Source: Candidatus Zhuqueibacterota bacterium
Lineage (GTDB): Bacteria; Zhuqueibacterota; Zhuqueibacteria; Oceanimicrobiales; Oceanimicrobiaceae
Length of the DNA: 41,578 nt
Assembly (NCBI GenBank): GCA_029262035.1
Contig: JAJDAE010000087.1
Span: 1-41,578, forward strand
Direction: 5' to 3'
A program made the translations under genes and the position numbers. Position 1 is the first letter of the stretch. Every line of letters starts with the position of its first letter. Shown piece after piece: positions 8,050-15,484 of the stretch. The notes beneath the pieces were generated by a model. That model saw nothing but the letters and a program-made list of their open reading frames with translations, was not told the DNA's origin and did no database searches.

Positions 8050-8598
8050 ATGGTGAACAGGCGCTCTATTCAGAGTCTTGTGGAATCCGCTCAGTCCGGT
8101 GATCAAGAAGCGCTTGATCGGCTCTGTAAAGAACTTGCCCCTTTTATTCGGTCAGGCCTTATGCGGGTGTTTAGAGATCAGGAACTCGTCAAGGACCTCT
8201 CTCAGGAAACCTACCTCCGGCTAGTAAAAAGTTACAAAAATCTCAACGAACCAGTCAAGATAAGAAGCTTTGTGGGACGGATCATTGCCTTTGTCATAAA
8301 TGATTATTATCGTGGTCAACAATATCGGCATGATAAAAATCATCTTAACGGTCAAAAACTTGATGAGCCAATTGAACAATTAGCGACAACTTCAGGTCAT
8401 GAAGACCACGTCCTCAACGCGTTAGCCCTTGAGAAAATCCGTCAACATCTTACAAACAATCTGGATCGTAAAATTATTAAAATGCGTCTCACAGGTTTGA
8501 AATACGGTGAAATCTCAAAAGAACTTAACATTTCGGTAGAGCTGGCAAAAAAGAGGTATCAGCGAGCTCTGCATTTTTTAGGAAAAAAATTGCAATAG
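8050..8598 (+). CDS. ECF-type RNA polymerase sigma factor
   Basis: A product of 182 residues from ATG 8050, chosen because GGGGA lies 5-9 bases upstream; an in-frame ATG at 8011 lacks such a site. Region 2 is visible as LVKDLSQETYLRLVKSYKNL followed by VGRIIAFVINDYYRG, and region 4 as a helix-turn-helix, LKYGEISKELNISVELAKKRYQRAL. No zinc-finger anti-sigma is adjacent. The next gene, a membrane TPR protein starting 46 bases later, takes its usual place. It may drive expression of the CHAT gene or of the lanthipeptide genes, which is inference from position. Confidence 0.88.
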   Translation: MVNRRSIQSLVESAQSGDQEALDRLCKELAPFIRSGLMRVFRDQELVKDLSQETYLRLVKSYKNLNEPVKIRSFVGRIIAFVINDYYRGQQYRHDKNHLNGQKLDEPIEQLATTSGHEDHVLNALALEKIRQHLTNNLDRKIIKMRLTGLKYGEISKELNISVELAKKRYQRALHFLGKKLQ

Positions 8599-8643
8599 AT
8601 TGTCCCAAACTTTGCCGCATTAACGACTATATAGAGTAACGTT

Positions 8644-9510
8644 ATGTCAAACAACAACTTTTCCCGCGAATTATTGGTTTCGTACATTATCTTTCTTGCC
8701 GAAAAAAGTAGAGAAGACGGCGAAAACGTAGATACTATTTCGCGTGAAGATATAGAAAATATCGAAATGGCACGAGCTAACGATAATGCGTTTGACATTC
8801 AACTTAAAGACATGTTGCATGGGTACTTAGCTGTGCAAGATGAATTGGATAAAGCTGAAGTTGGTAAAATAGAACTAAATCCTATGAACCATAAAGAGAC
8901 CCCCACTTCCTTTAACAGGAAAAGGTTTGCGAGTTCTAAAGGTGGTATTATTACACTACTATTTTGCATTGTAATAATGCTTTCACTGAAAATTACCAGC
9001 GACTTATTGAAACCCAGCTATTTTATTTTTTTTAAGCAAAACCTGGTTTCTGAGTTTTCAATTAGTCGCGGTAGCAGCGTCGCCATGGCGGGTAACGCCA
9101 AAGCCTCTTTTAATAGTGGGCATTTCGACGATGCGATAAAAATGTTTAATGATGAGTTACGCAAGTCCGAAAGCGTCGGGTCTAAGCAACTGTACAATTA
9201 CTATCTTGGAGTCAGCCACCTACAGAAGTCCCAACGATCTTATTTAGGCCTGTTTCCGTATCTCGACATCTCAGAAGTTAACAAAGCTCTAAAGTATTTT
9301 TCAGTAGCCCTCGCCGAACCCTTACAGTCAAATCTACTTGAGGAAAATATTCGTTTTCATACTGGCCTAGCTTACGGGCTCCGATACGCTGAAAAGCCCA
9401 ATAGGCAAGACCTCGATAATGCAATAAATCATCTATCTAAAATCAGTAGTCGCGAGCATTCAAGAAAAGCCACCCAATTTGCTAACATTTTGAATGACAT
9501 GACTTTTTAA
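8644..9510 (+). CDS. single-pass membrane protein with TPR-like outer domain, putative sigma regulator
   Basis: The protein has 288 residues. Residues 1-95 are charged and presumably cytosolic, about 100-117 form one transmembrane helix (GIITLLFCIVIMLSLKI), and the rest contains TPR-like helices (ASFNSGHFDDAIKMFNDEL, YYLGVSHLQKSQ). The layout of inner domain, one helix and outer protein-interaction repeats fits a membrane regulator of the sigma factor encoded just upstream. No classical anti-sigma zinc finger (HxxxCxxC) is visible, so that role is inferred from gene order. It could also present substrates to the CHAT protease encoded next. Confidence 0.6.
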   Translation: MSNNNFSRELLVSYIIFLAEKSREDGENVDTISREDIENIEMARANDNAFDIQLKDMLHGYLAVQDELDKAEVGKIELNPMNHKETPTSFNRKRFASSKGGIITLLFCIVIMLSLKITSDLLKPSYFIFFKQNLVSEFSISRGSSVAMAGNAKASFNSGHFDDAIKMFNDELRKSESVGSKQLYNYYLGVSHLQKSQRSYLGLFPYLDISEVNKALKYFSVALAEPLQSNLLEENIRFHTGLAYGLRYAEKPNRQDLDNAINHLSKISSREHSRKATQFANILNDMTF

Positions 9511-9582
9511 GTTTTAACAGAGTCACCTCAAATCAAATCCTTCCCCGAGCACTCACATTTCTATAACCGTTGAGGGTCTTGA

Positions 9583-12500
9583 ATGCATCATTTAATTAAG
9601 ATCATAGTCACTTGTTTCCTGCTGGTTTCTTCAGGGTACACCAAAAACGACCAGCCACCTCCGGATATAACAAAGCAATTAATAGGTTGGGCTTATCAAA
9701 GCAATTCGGATTCTCTACAGCTCTTTTTGTTCGAGACACCGTTCAGACTATATGATCAATTTCGTAGCTTATTAAGCCATCACGCGCAAGCAGTTGTCGA
9801 AGGAGACTCAAATTCTATTGATGAATTGACTCATACAGTAAATTGGATATTAAACAAAACTCAACAATCAGAGATTAATTTTAGTTTTCTGAGAAGAGCC
9901 TGGCAACGAAATCGTCAAATTGGAGTAACAGAAGCGGAAGCAAAAATTAAAGCCGACTCCCTCTTCAAAATGTCAAAACTGGTAAAAGACAGCTCCAAAG
10001 AAACAGCACAGCAGCTTATTGAACAAGCGCTTACTGGATATATTCAGATTCGTGATAGCCTAAATATCGTACCAGTCTTAGATGAAATTTCCTCGCAGAC
10101 TCTCGATATAAATTCGACAATTAAAAATTATCAAAACACACTGAAGCAAGCAAGCCTCATTGGTGATAAAACGATCGCAGCAACTAGCGTTTTCAACCTA
10201 GCCGAATCTTATCGAAAAAAACAAAAATTCAACCTAGCGCTGGAGAAATTTTCAGAATCAGCAAAATTATTTGAACAACTGAAATACAAGGCTCTTTTGG
10301 CACAAGCTCTAAGCCGACAGGCAATCCTTACAGCAATTAGAGTCGGGGACCCCCAAAAAGCGCAATATTTGAGAACTAAAGCACTACTAGCAGCTACGGA
10401 GTCAGGCGACCTTGAACTCCAGTGTATTTTATTTCACAATATCGCGGCATATTACCAAAATCACGGCAACTACAGAGAAAGTTTGCGCTATCATTTAGAA
10501 GCAGACTCTCTGGCAAGAGCCATTAATTTCTGGTATATTGAATCATACTCGCAGGCTGGATTAGCTAATTTATTTTATGATCTGTACTTATTAAATGAAG
10601 GATTTGAATATGCACGGAATTCATTGAAGATAATTAAAAAAGAATTCGGAGATCTTGAATCATACATACATTCAAAAAATACTGATGGTAGAGTTCTGCG
10701 AGCTTACACAAATTCTCTCAACCTAATTGCTAAAGGTCACATTCTCAGAGGCAACTTACCACCTGTTAAAGAGCTATTCGATAAGGCAACCAGTATCAGC
10801 AAACGACTAGGTGACACCCGTGGTATGATTCAGAGTTACATCTATCGCGCCTTATCACTTCGCTACAGCCAACCTGAAATTGCCCTCGCCCTTCTGGAAA
10901 AAGCGCTAGCTATTTCTGTCGCCCCGGTAGATAAGCACGACATTTTATTGTTACTATCAAAAATTTATAATGACTTGCAACGACAACAATCCATTGAGAT
11001 TGCCAAAGAACTACTCATACTGGCTCGGACCTCCGAAAACAATGATCTTATTTGGCAAGCTCTGCTTGTTCTTACTGAAGCTAATCTTCGAACTGGTGAC
11101 CATACAAAGGCGTACCAATATTCGATGGAGGCATTAACTGTTCTTGAAAAAACTCGCAATCCGTTCAGTGGCCTAACAGTCATTGGCAATTTCTTAGGAA
11201 GAGAAGATATCTCGCGTTTACACCACTTAGCCATAGAATTAGAATTGAGGCAAGGGAAAATTGAAAACGCATATAATATCGCGCGAAATCTAAAAGCACG
11301 GTTATTAAGTGAAAAAAGTAGATTAAACGATATTCTTCTGGGCTCTGTTGAGAAGGAGAAGTCGCTTCAGCAACTTGATAAATCAATGTTAATTTTGCGT
11401 GATATGCTGGCTAAATCCCAAAAGCAAAACGACAAGATGCGATACCAAAATGAGCTTATCAGGCTTGAAATTGATAGAAAAGACTTACTGCTCAAAGCCA
11501 AAAATGAGAACACTTTTATCAGCTCACAAGGTTTGCCCTTGTTAGCTGTACAAAACATACTAGAGCAAAAACAGGCAACCTTAATTGATTTTGTAATCAC
11601 AAAAGAAACAATTTATATATTCGTAACCACGGGAAGCGCTGTACAGGTGGCAAAAGCCAATTTGGCTATAGATAGTCTTCGAAATGTAATAGGTAAACTA
11701 CTCCCATTTCAAATAAAAGAGGGCAATCAAGGAGTCTCTGCGAATCTCTTAGCTTTCGACATGGCTGCTTCAAAGTCATTATATGAAATGCTTATCGCTC
11801 CTATTCTGCCGCTGACACAAAAATACCCTAACTGGATTATAGTACCAGATGGTTGGCTAGCATATCTGCCATTTGAAATTCTGCTAAAGACGCAAAGTTC
11901 AAACTGGCAGCTTCTAAAAGACCACTCCATCCGATATCTGCCTTCAGTCAGCTTTCTTTTCAGTGGAGAAGAAGATAGAGAACCCCCTTTTGAATTAGTC
12001 GCATTTGCAAATCCTAGCTTGAGGCATTTCGAAAAAAAAGAATCATCCTATCTTCAAAATTTTTCTAGCATACTACGTGGAAACGCTGACTCTCTCGTTA
12101 TCACGCTCCCCCCTTTGAAACACGCGGAAAGAGAAGTGGAAGCAATTACAGAAATATTTCCAACAAGTATGTATGTCGGCTCAAATGCAACGGAGGCAGA
12201 ATTCAAAAAACAGGCGTCAAAAGCAACCATCGTTCATCTGGCAACACATGCCATTATCGACCACGAAAGGCCTGAGCTTTCCAAGCTCATATTTTCGAAC
12301 GAGAACATAGAAAATGACGATGGCCTGCTTCATGCCTATGAACTAGAATCCTTACATCTGGAGGCCGAACTATTGGTACTTAGCGCCTGTCAAACCGCAG
12401 TTGGCAAACTCACACAAACGGAGGGTTTGACAAGCCTGGCAAACTCATTTTTTCAAGCTGGCGCCAAAGCTCTGGTAGCGACATTGTGGCCAGTGGATGA

Positions 12501-12780
12501 CCGCGCCACAGCACAAATAATGGCTGCATTTTATCGCTTTCTTGGAGAAGGTTTTAATAAAGATGAAGCGCTTCAGCGAGCTAAGCTTCAATATTTGAAC
12601 ACTGCCCCTGAGTCCAAAAGACATCCCTATTACTGGGCGGGGTTTATTTTATTGGGAAGCAACGATGCATTTATTTCAGAAAAGACTTTTTCACAATCAA
12701 CGCTTCTCCTTTTTACAAGTATCTTCGTGCTTTCTTCAATCAGCATTTTCCTTTTTGTGCGAATTCGAAGCAAAATCTGA
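9583..12780 (+). CDS. TPR-CHAT protease (caspase-fold), exported and membrane-anchored
   Basis: The protein has 1065 residues. It begins with a signal-like hydrophobic stretch (LIKIIVTCFLLVSSGYT), followed by many TPR-type helical repeats to about residue 560 (for example SVFNLAESYRKKQKFNLALEKF). The CHAT domain covers about 640-1030 with the histidine motif HLATHA (catalytic H889) and the cysteine motif LSACQTAVG (C936), then EGLTSLANSFFQAGAKALVATLWPVDD. A C-terminal transmembrane helix (about 1040-1060) ends in RIRSKI. Both dyad residues are present, so it should be an active cysteine protease. CHAT proteases act in type III-E CRISPR, in gasdermin-like systems and in sigma-factor-linked sets like this one. 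The target is unknown. Confidence 0.88.
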   Translation: MHHLIKIIVTCFLLVSSGYTKNDQPPPDITKQLIGWAYQSNSDSLQLFLFETPFRLYDQFRSLLSHHAQAVVEGDSNSIDELTHTVNWILNKTQQSEINFSFLRRAWQRNRQIGVTEAEAKIKADSLFKMSKLVKDSSKETAQQLIEQALTGYIQIRDSLNIVPVLDEISSQTLDINSTIKNYQNTLKQASLIGDKTIAATSVFNLAESYRKKQKFNLALEKFSESAKLFEQLKYKALLAQALSRQAILTAIRVGDPQKAQYLRTKALLAATESGDLELQCILFHNIAAYYQNHGNYRESLRYHLEADSLARAINFWYIESYSQAGLANLFYDLYLLNEGFEYARNSLKIIKKEFGDLESYIHSKNTDGRVLRAYTNSLNLIAKGHILRGNLPPVKELFDKATSISKRLGDTRGMIQSYIYRALSLRYSQPEIALALLEKALAISVAPVDKHDILLLLSKIYNDLQRQQSIEIAKELLILARTSENNDLIWQALLVLTEANLRTGDHTKAYQYSMEALTVLEKTRNPFSGLTVIGNFLGREDISRLHHLAIELELRQGKIENAYNIARNLKARLLSEKSRLNDILLGSVEKEKSLQQLDKSMLILRDMLAKSQKQNDKMRYQNELIRLEIDRKDLLLKAKNENTFISSQGLPLLAVQNILEQKQATLIDFVITKETIYIFVTTGSAVQVAKANLAIDSLRNVIGKLLPFQIKEGNQGVSANLLAFDMAASKSLYEMLIAPILPLTQKYPNWIIVPDGWLAYLPFEILLKTQSSNWQLLKDHSIRYLPSVSFLFSGEEDREPPFELVAFANPSLRHFEKKESSYLQNFSSILRGNADSLVITLPPLKHAEREVEAITEIFPTSMYVGSNATEAEFKKQASKATIVHLATHAIIDHERPELSKLIFSNENIENDDGLLHAYELESLHLEAELLVLSACQTAVGKLTQTEGLTSLANSFFQAGAKALVATLWPVDDRATAQIMAAFYRFLGEGFNKDEALQRAKLQYLNTAPESKRHPYYWAGFILLGSNDAFISEKTFSQSTLLLFTSIFVLSSISIFLFVRIRSKI

Positions 12781-12958
12781 GCGTCTATCATGACCGCTTA
12801 GACACATCATATAAAGTTTGGAAAAGACCTTCACTTGCAAACCTAAATTTTCTTACCACCTATAAAAAACAAATCCTTTTCTATAACATCTTTATCAAAA
12901 CTTTAATCGCTTGTCCCTTTCGTAGTTCAAATTACGACCTACTATATAGAACCAATTT

Positions 12959-13030
12959 GACCCTATCGTCTAGTGGCTAGGACGCAGGCTATTCAGGTCT
13001 GTAACAGAGGTTCGATTCCTCTTGGGGTCG
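12959..13030 (+). tRNA. tRNA-Glu(UUC) with A33 in place of U33
   Basis: A complete 72-nt cloverleaf. The acceptor stem GACCCTA/TGGGGTC pairs at all seven positions (one G-U). The D stem is GTC/GAC and the D loop has GG. The anticodon stem CAGGC/GTCTG pairs with one G-U, its loop is TATTCAG (anticodon TTC at 12992-12994), the variable loop is TAAC, the T stem AGAGG/CCTCT is perfect with loop TTCGATT, and the discriminator is G. No CCA is encoded. The known E. coli glutamate identity positions are kept: U11-A24, U13-G22 with A46, no base 47, UUC, A37. Position 33 (12991) is A, whereas U33 is near-universal in elongator tRNAs. It lies between the CHAT gene and the first precursor gene. It may feed Glu-tRNA to the dehydratase at 24435. 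Confidence 0.85.
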
Positions 13031-13093
13031 CAGCATGCTATTCATGGGAACTTCCCAATTCATAATACTTCACATATCTAAGGAGACTCAACA

Positions 13094-13321
13094 ATGAAAC
13101 ACCGCTTAAAACTAAAAGACCTTGAAGTATCAAGTTTCGTCACAAGCTTATCGCAAAAGGATCAAAATAATGAAATTGGAGCAACAGGTGGGTGTACTAC
13201 AACGGGCACAACAATAACTATGTCTATCGTTAGTATAATCAGTCTTATCTCAAAAATGAGCTACGATTTTTGTCCCCAAGATACTGACAATTGCGGTCCT
13301 AGCGAAATGTATACTGTCTAA
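13094..13321 (+). CDS. lanthipeptide precursor A1
   Basis: A peptide of 75 residues with the family leader motif HRLKLKDLEVSSFVTSL and a GATGG ending at residue 33, the likely cut site of the C39 exporter peptidase. The predicted core is 42 residues with 14 Ser/Thr and three Cys (core positions 1, 27 and 34), starting CTTTGTT. AAGGAG lies 8 bases before ATG. It follows the tRNA-Glu by 63 bases and heads the precursor array. The core suggests many dehydrated residues but at most three thioether rings. Confidence 0.85.
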   Translation: MKHRLKLKDLEVSSFVTSLSQKDQNNEIGATGGCTTTGTTITMSIVSIISLISKMSYDFCPQDTDNCGPSEMYTV

Positions 13322-13442
13322 TTCGATGGAAGATATCGGGGGTTTTGTTTGAGCTCCCGATTTAATGGGACAGTCATTTGCTGTGAATTGTTACCTTTGA
13401 CACTACCTAAGTAAGAAATTACTTTCATTATAGCTAAGAAGG

Positions 13443-13469
13443 TTCACTTGAACCATAAACTCAAGTGAA
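13443..13469 (+). promoter_or_regulatory. perfect inverted repeat between precursor genes
   Basis: TTCACTTGA (13443-13451) and TCAAGTGAA (13461-13469) form a perfect 9-bp inverted repeat with a 9-base spacer. It lies 121 bases after precursor A1 and just before the ribosome-binding site of the leader-only gene. It could be an operator or a transcript hairpin. There is no T-run, so a simple terminator is less likely. Confidence 0.45.
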
Positions 13470-13496
13470 GTGCATTCTCACACTGGGGAGATGCTT

Positions 13497-13595
13497 ATGG
13501 AAGCAGCTAATCAAAAAAAACTGATATTAAGAGATTTCGCAGTAGAGAATTTTGCCAATAACTTGACAAAAACAAAATTGAGTGACACAAAATGA
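13497..13595 (+). pseudogene. leader-only lanthipeptide precursor remnant
   Basis: GGGGAG precedes ATG 13497 (another in-frame ATG is at 13491). The 32 codons contain KKLILRDFAVENFANNLTK, matching the family leader KKRLKLKDLEVSSFVTNL in spacing, then stop at TGA 13593 with no Gly-Gly and no core. It therefore looks like a precursor that lost its core, or a short peptide that imitates the leader. The DNA after the stop does not restore a core in an obvious way. Confidence 0.6.
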
Positions 13596-13646
13596 TTGTT
13601 CTACTTTAGCTTATTTGAGATTTCATCTTATCTTAAGGAGATTTAA

Positions 13647-13871
13647 ATGAAAAAAAGACTCAAACTCAAAGACCTAGAAGTATCAAGTTTCATTACACAT
13701 TTGCCTAACGCGGAAGTGAAGAAAGAACTTGGAGCTACAGGAGGGTGTACAACGGTAGGTACAACATTGACACTCACCTCTGCAACAACCCTCAGCCTCA
13801 CTGTAAGCGCGACTACAAATACTAGTCGTGATGACGGCTCTTATATGGATTGCTTAAGCACAGCAGTTTAG
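13647..13871 (+). CDS. lanthipeptide precursor A2 (extremely Ser/Thr-rich core)
   Basis: A peptide of 74 residues with leader KKRLKLKDLEVSSFITHL and the cut-site motif GATGG at residue 33. The 41-residue core has 19 Ser/Thr but only two Cys, at core positions 1 and 36, and begins CTTVGTTLTLT, close to the A1 core. TTAAGGAG lies 7 bases upstream of ATG. With so few Cys most dehydrated residues would stay as Dha/Dhb or be processed further, for example by the reductase candidate at 15485. Confidence 0.87.
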   Translation: MKKRLKLKDLEVSSFITHLPNAEVKKELGATGGCTTVGTTLTLTSATTLSLTVSATTNTSRDDGSYMDCLSTAV

Positions 13872-13964
13872 GAAAAACAGTGACTTCCGAGCCACTTTAC
13901 TTACGGATGTGAGGTCCAAGTCTAGGTATTCAAGCCTAAATTCATTTTACATAAGGAGACCGCA

Positions 13965-14141
13965 ATGAAAAAAAGACTCAAACTCAAAGACCTCGAAGTA
14001 GCCAGTTTCGTTACAACCCTTTCGAAGTTGGAAGAACAAAACCAGCTTGGTGCCATCTCCGGGGCGATGTGTACTTCCATTGTTACTTCAACAATGGTAA
14101 GTATTAGCGATGTTAATGACGGCCCTAGTGCTGCCGCATAG
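13965..14141 (+). CDS. lanthipeptide precursor A3 (short)
   Basis: A peptide of 58 residues starting KKRLKLKDLEVASFVTTL, behind AAGGAG with ATG 9 bases on. The stop is TAG at 14139. The cut-site region reads LGAISGAMC, so the double glycine is not strict. The core of about 25 residues has a single Cys, many Ser/Thr and the tail motif NDGPS shared with A4 (DGGPS) and A1 (CGPS). With one Cys it can form at most one ring, unless it acts with another peptide or is decaying. Confidence 0.8.
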   Translation: MKKRLKLKDLEVASFVTTLSKLEEQNQLGAISGAMCTSIVTSTMVSISDVNDGPSAAA

Positions 14142-14258
14142 AAAAAGCTAAAAGCAGACGGGTAGCTGGTACACATGGTTAACACGTATATTGTTGCTTC
14201 ACATTAATCGTCTATTTTAAATTCACAATTAACTTCACTTTACCTTAAGGAGAGCTAA

Positions 14259-14480
14259 ATGAAGAAAAGACTCAAACTCAAAGAGCTAGAAGTGTCCAGT
14301 TTTGTAACAAATCTGGAGGAACATCAAAATAATGTGCTAGCAGGTACAGGAGCAGTATGTACTCTAATAAGTCATCTATCAGCAGCAACTCTACTTTCTA
14401 TGACTACCGCAACTACTCTTACCACAGGCACTGAGGAGTCAGATGGTGGTCCTTCTGGTTGTGTTGACATCAGGATCTAA
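14259..14480 (+). CDS. lanthipeptide precursor A4
   Basis: A peptide of 73 residues with leader KKRLKLKELEVSSFVTNL and cut-site region LAGTGAVC. The core has about 14 Ser/Thr and two Cys, one near the start and one close to the end (PSGCVD). TTAAGGAG lies 9 bases before ATG. The leaders of A2, A3 and A4 are nearly identical at DNA level, which indicates recent tandem duplication, while the cores have diverged. Confidence 0.85.
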   Translation: MKKRLKLKELEVSSFVTNLEEHQNNVLAGTGAVCTLISHLSAATLLSMTTATTLTTGTEESDGGPSGCVDIRI

Positions 14481-14785
14481 ACGCTAAGCAGAGACGTACA
14501 CCTCCTCTACTATCGGTGGCGGTGCTAACGCCACAATCGGTAAACTTAGTAATTGTGTCAATTTTTATTGTTGGGGCCGCCTATCGGTCCCAACTTCACA
14601 TCTCACGGATACAACTATGATAAAAATGTTCTACCAAACTAAAAGAAAAACTTGAAGTGAGCATCTCGTATTGATTTTTTTATCAATATCCTGTCACTTT
14701 TTAAACATTCTCAACGACTCCTACAATAGTGCTCTACGCACAATTGTCAGTATCGGACGCAATTATTTCAAAAACAACTAAACAA
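14481..14785 (+). other. intergenic region with two hairpins after the precursor array
   Basis: No gene is seen. Two short hairpins may end or attenuate the precursor transcript: GTGGCG/CGCCAC at 14516-14534 (6 bp, 7-base loop) and TTGGGGCC/GGTCCCAA at 14571-14593 (8 bp with one G-U, 7-base loop). Neither is followed by a long T-run. Partial read-through into the tailoring genes is possible. Confidence 0.45.
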
Positions 14786-15328
14786 ATGCATAGATATAGT
14801 TACCTACTTTGTTCCGACAAAAATTCTACAACGAAAGACTTTCTTCGCTCCAATCTTGAAAATGCCAGATTTTCATTAGTCCGCAAGACGATTACAGTGA
14901 CGCCTGAAGAATTGGATTGGTCTCACGGTCCAGGTTGGAACTCAATCGGCATGCTCCTTGCCCACGTGATTAGTAGAGAAAACGTCACTAGAATAAAATA
15001 TATCGAGCGCCGTGAGCTTTCACAAAAAGAAGAGAAACTATACGGTCCAGCGGCACAAGATGAGTTGCAAAAGAATAAGTCACTCTTGCGGGGAAAAAAC
15101 CTGCAGGCTTATCATGGGGAACTACAGGAATCACGACTAAAATTACTCAAAGGCATTGAAGCTTTGAGCACTAAGGACTTTGAAGAGGCTTTTAGTGACA
15201 AAGAATGGAACATAGTAATGAATTTATTTTGGGTATTACAGCATATCGCAGACGATGAGCTGAATCATCGTGGGCAGATTATACTTATTCGAAGATTATA
15301 TAAAGAATATCAAACAAGATCGAGATAA
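14786..15328 (+). CDS. DinB/YfiT-fold putative metalloenzyme
   Basis: The product is 180 residues from ATG 14786; the open frame extends to a GTG at 14729 but homology-like sequence begins later. The DinB four-helix pattern is visible in LRSNLENARFSLVR, the first histidine in MLLAHVISREN, and the metal pair in LQHIADDELNHRGQI. Family members are metal-dependent thiol transferases, hydrolases or of unknown activity. Lying between precursors and tailoring genes, it might act on dehydrated residues or on a low-molecular-weight thiol. The role is unproven. Confidence 0.75.
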   Translation: MHRYSYLLCSDKNSTTKDFLRSNLENARFSLVRKTITVTPEELDWSHGPGWNSIGMLLAHVISRENVTRIKYIERRELSQKEEKLYGPAAQDELQKNKSLLRGKNLQAYHGELQESRLKLLKGIEALSTKDFEEAFSDKEWNIVMNLFWVLQHIADDELNHRGQIILIRRLYKEYQTRSR

Positions 15329-15484
15329 ATTCATGTCTGTTCTATTCTTTGACGGTAGCCTTAAATGAAAAGTAAGTATTTAGAACACTTTTAACGCAAT
15401 TAGCAACTTAGCGGCAATCTAAGTTTCCACACCGTTTTGAAGTATTTTTTAGTAAAATCTCATACGGGAAATATTCGATCAACT

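Noticed and set aside
12781-12958. Promoter for the tRNA-Glu (for example TACTATATAG near 12940-12949)
   Set aside because: An AT-rich -10-like stretch exists but no matching -35 at proper distance, and promoter rules of this lineage are unknown. Not supported well enough to list.
13922-14185. Open frame of 87 codons on the - strand across precursor A3
   Set aside because: It is the shadow of A3, which has the family leader and a good ribosome-binding site.
13094-14480. CRISPR-like array because of repeated similar blocks
   Set aside because: The repeats are the homologous leader-coding starts of precursor genes, each with ribosome-binding site and reading frame. Spacing and unit length do not fit CRISPR.
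14729-14785. Longer start (GTG) for the DinB-fold gene
   Set aside because: The extra 19 residues show no family features and there is no ribosome-binding site. ATG 14786 is preferred, with moderate certainty.
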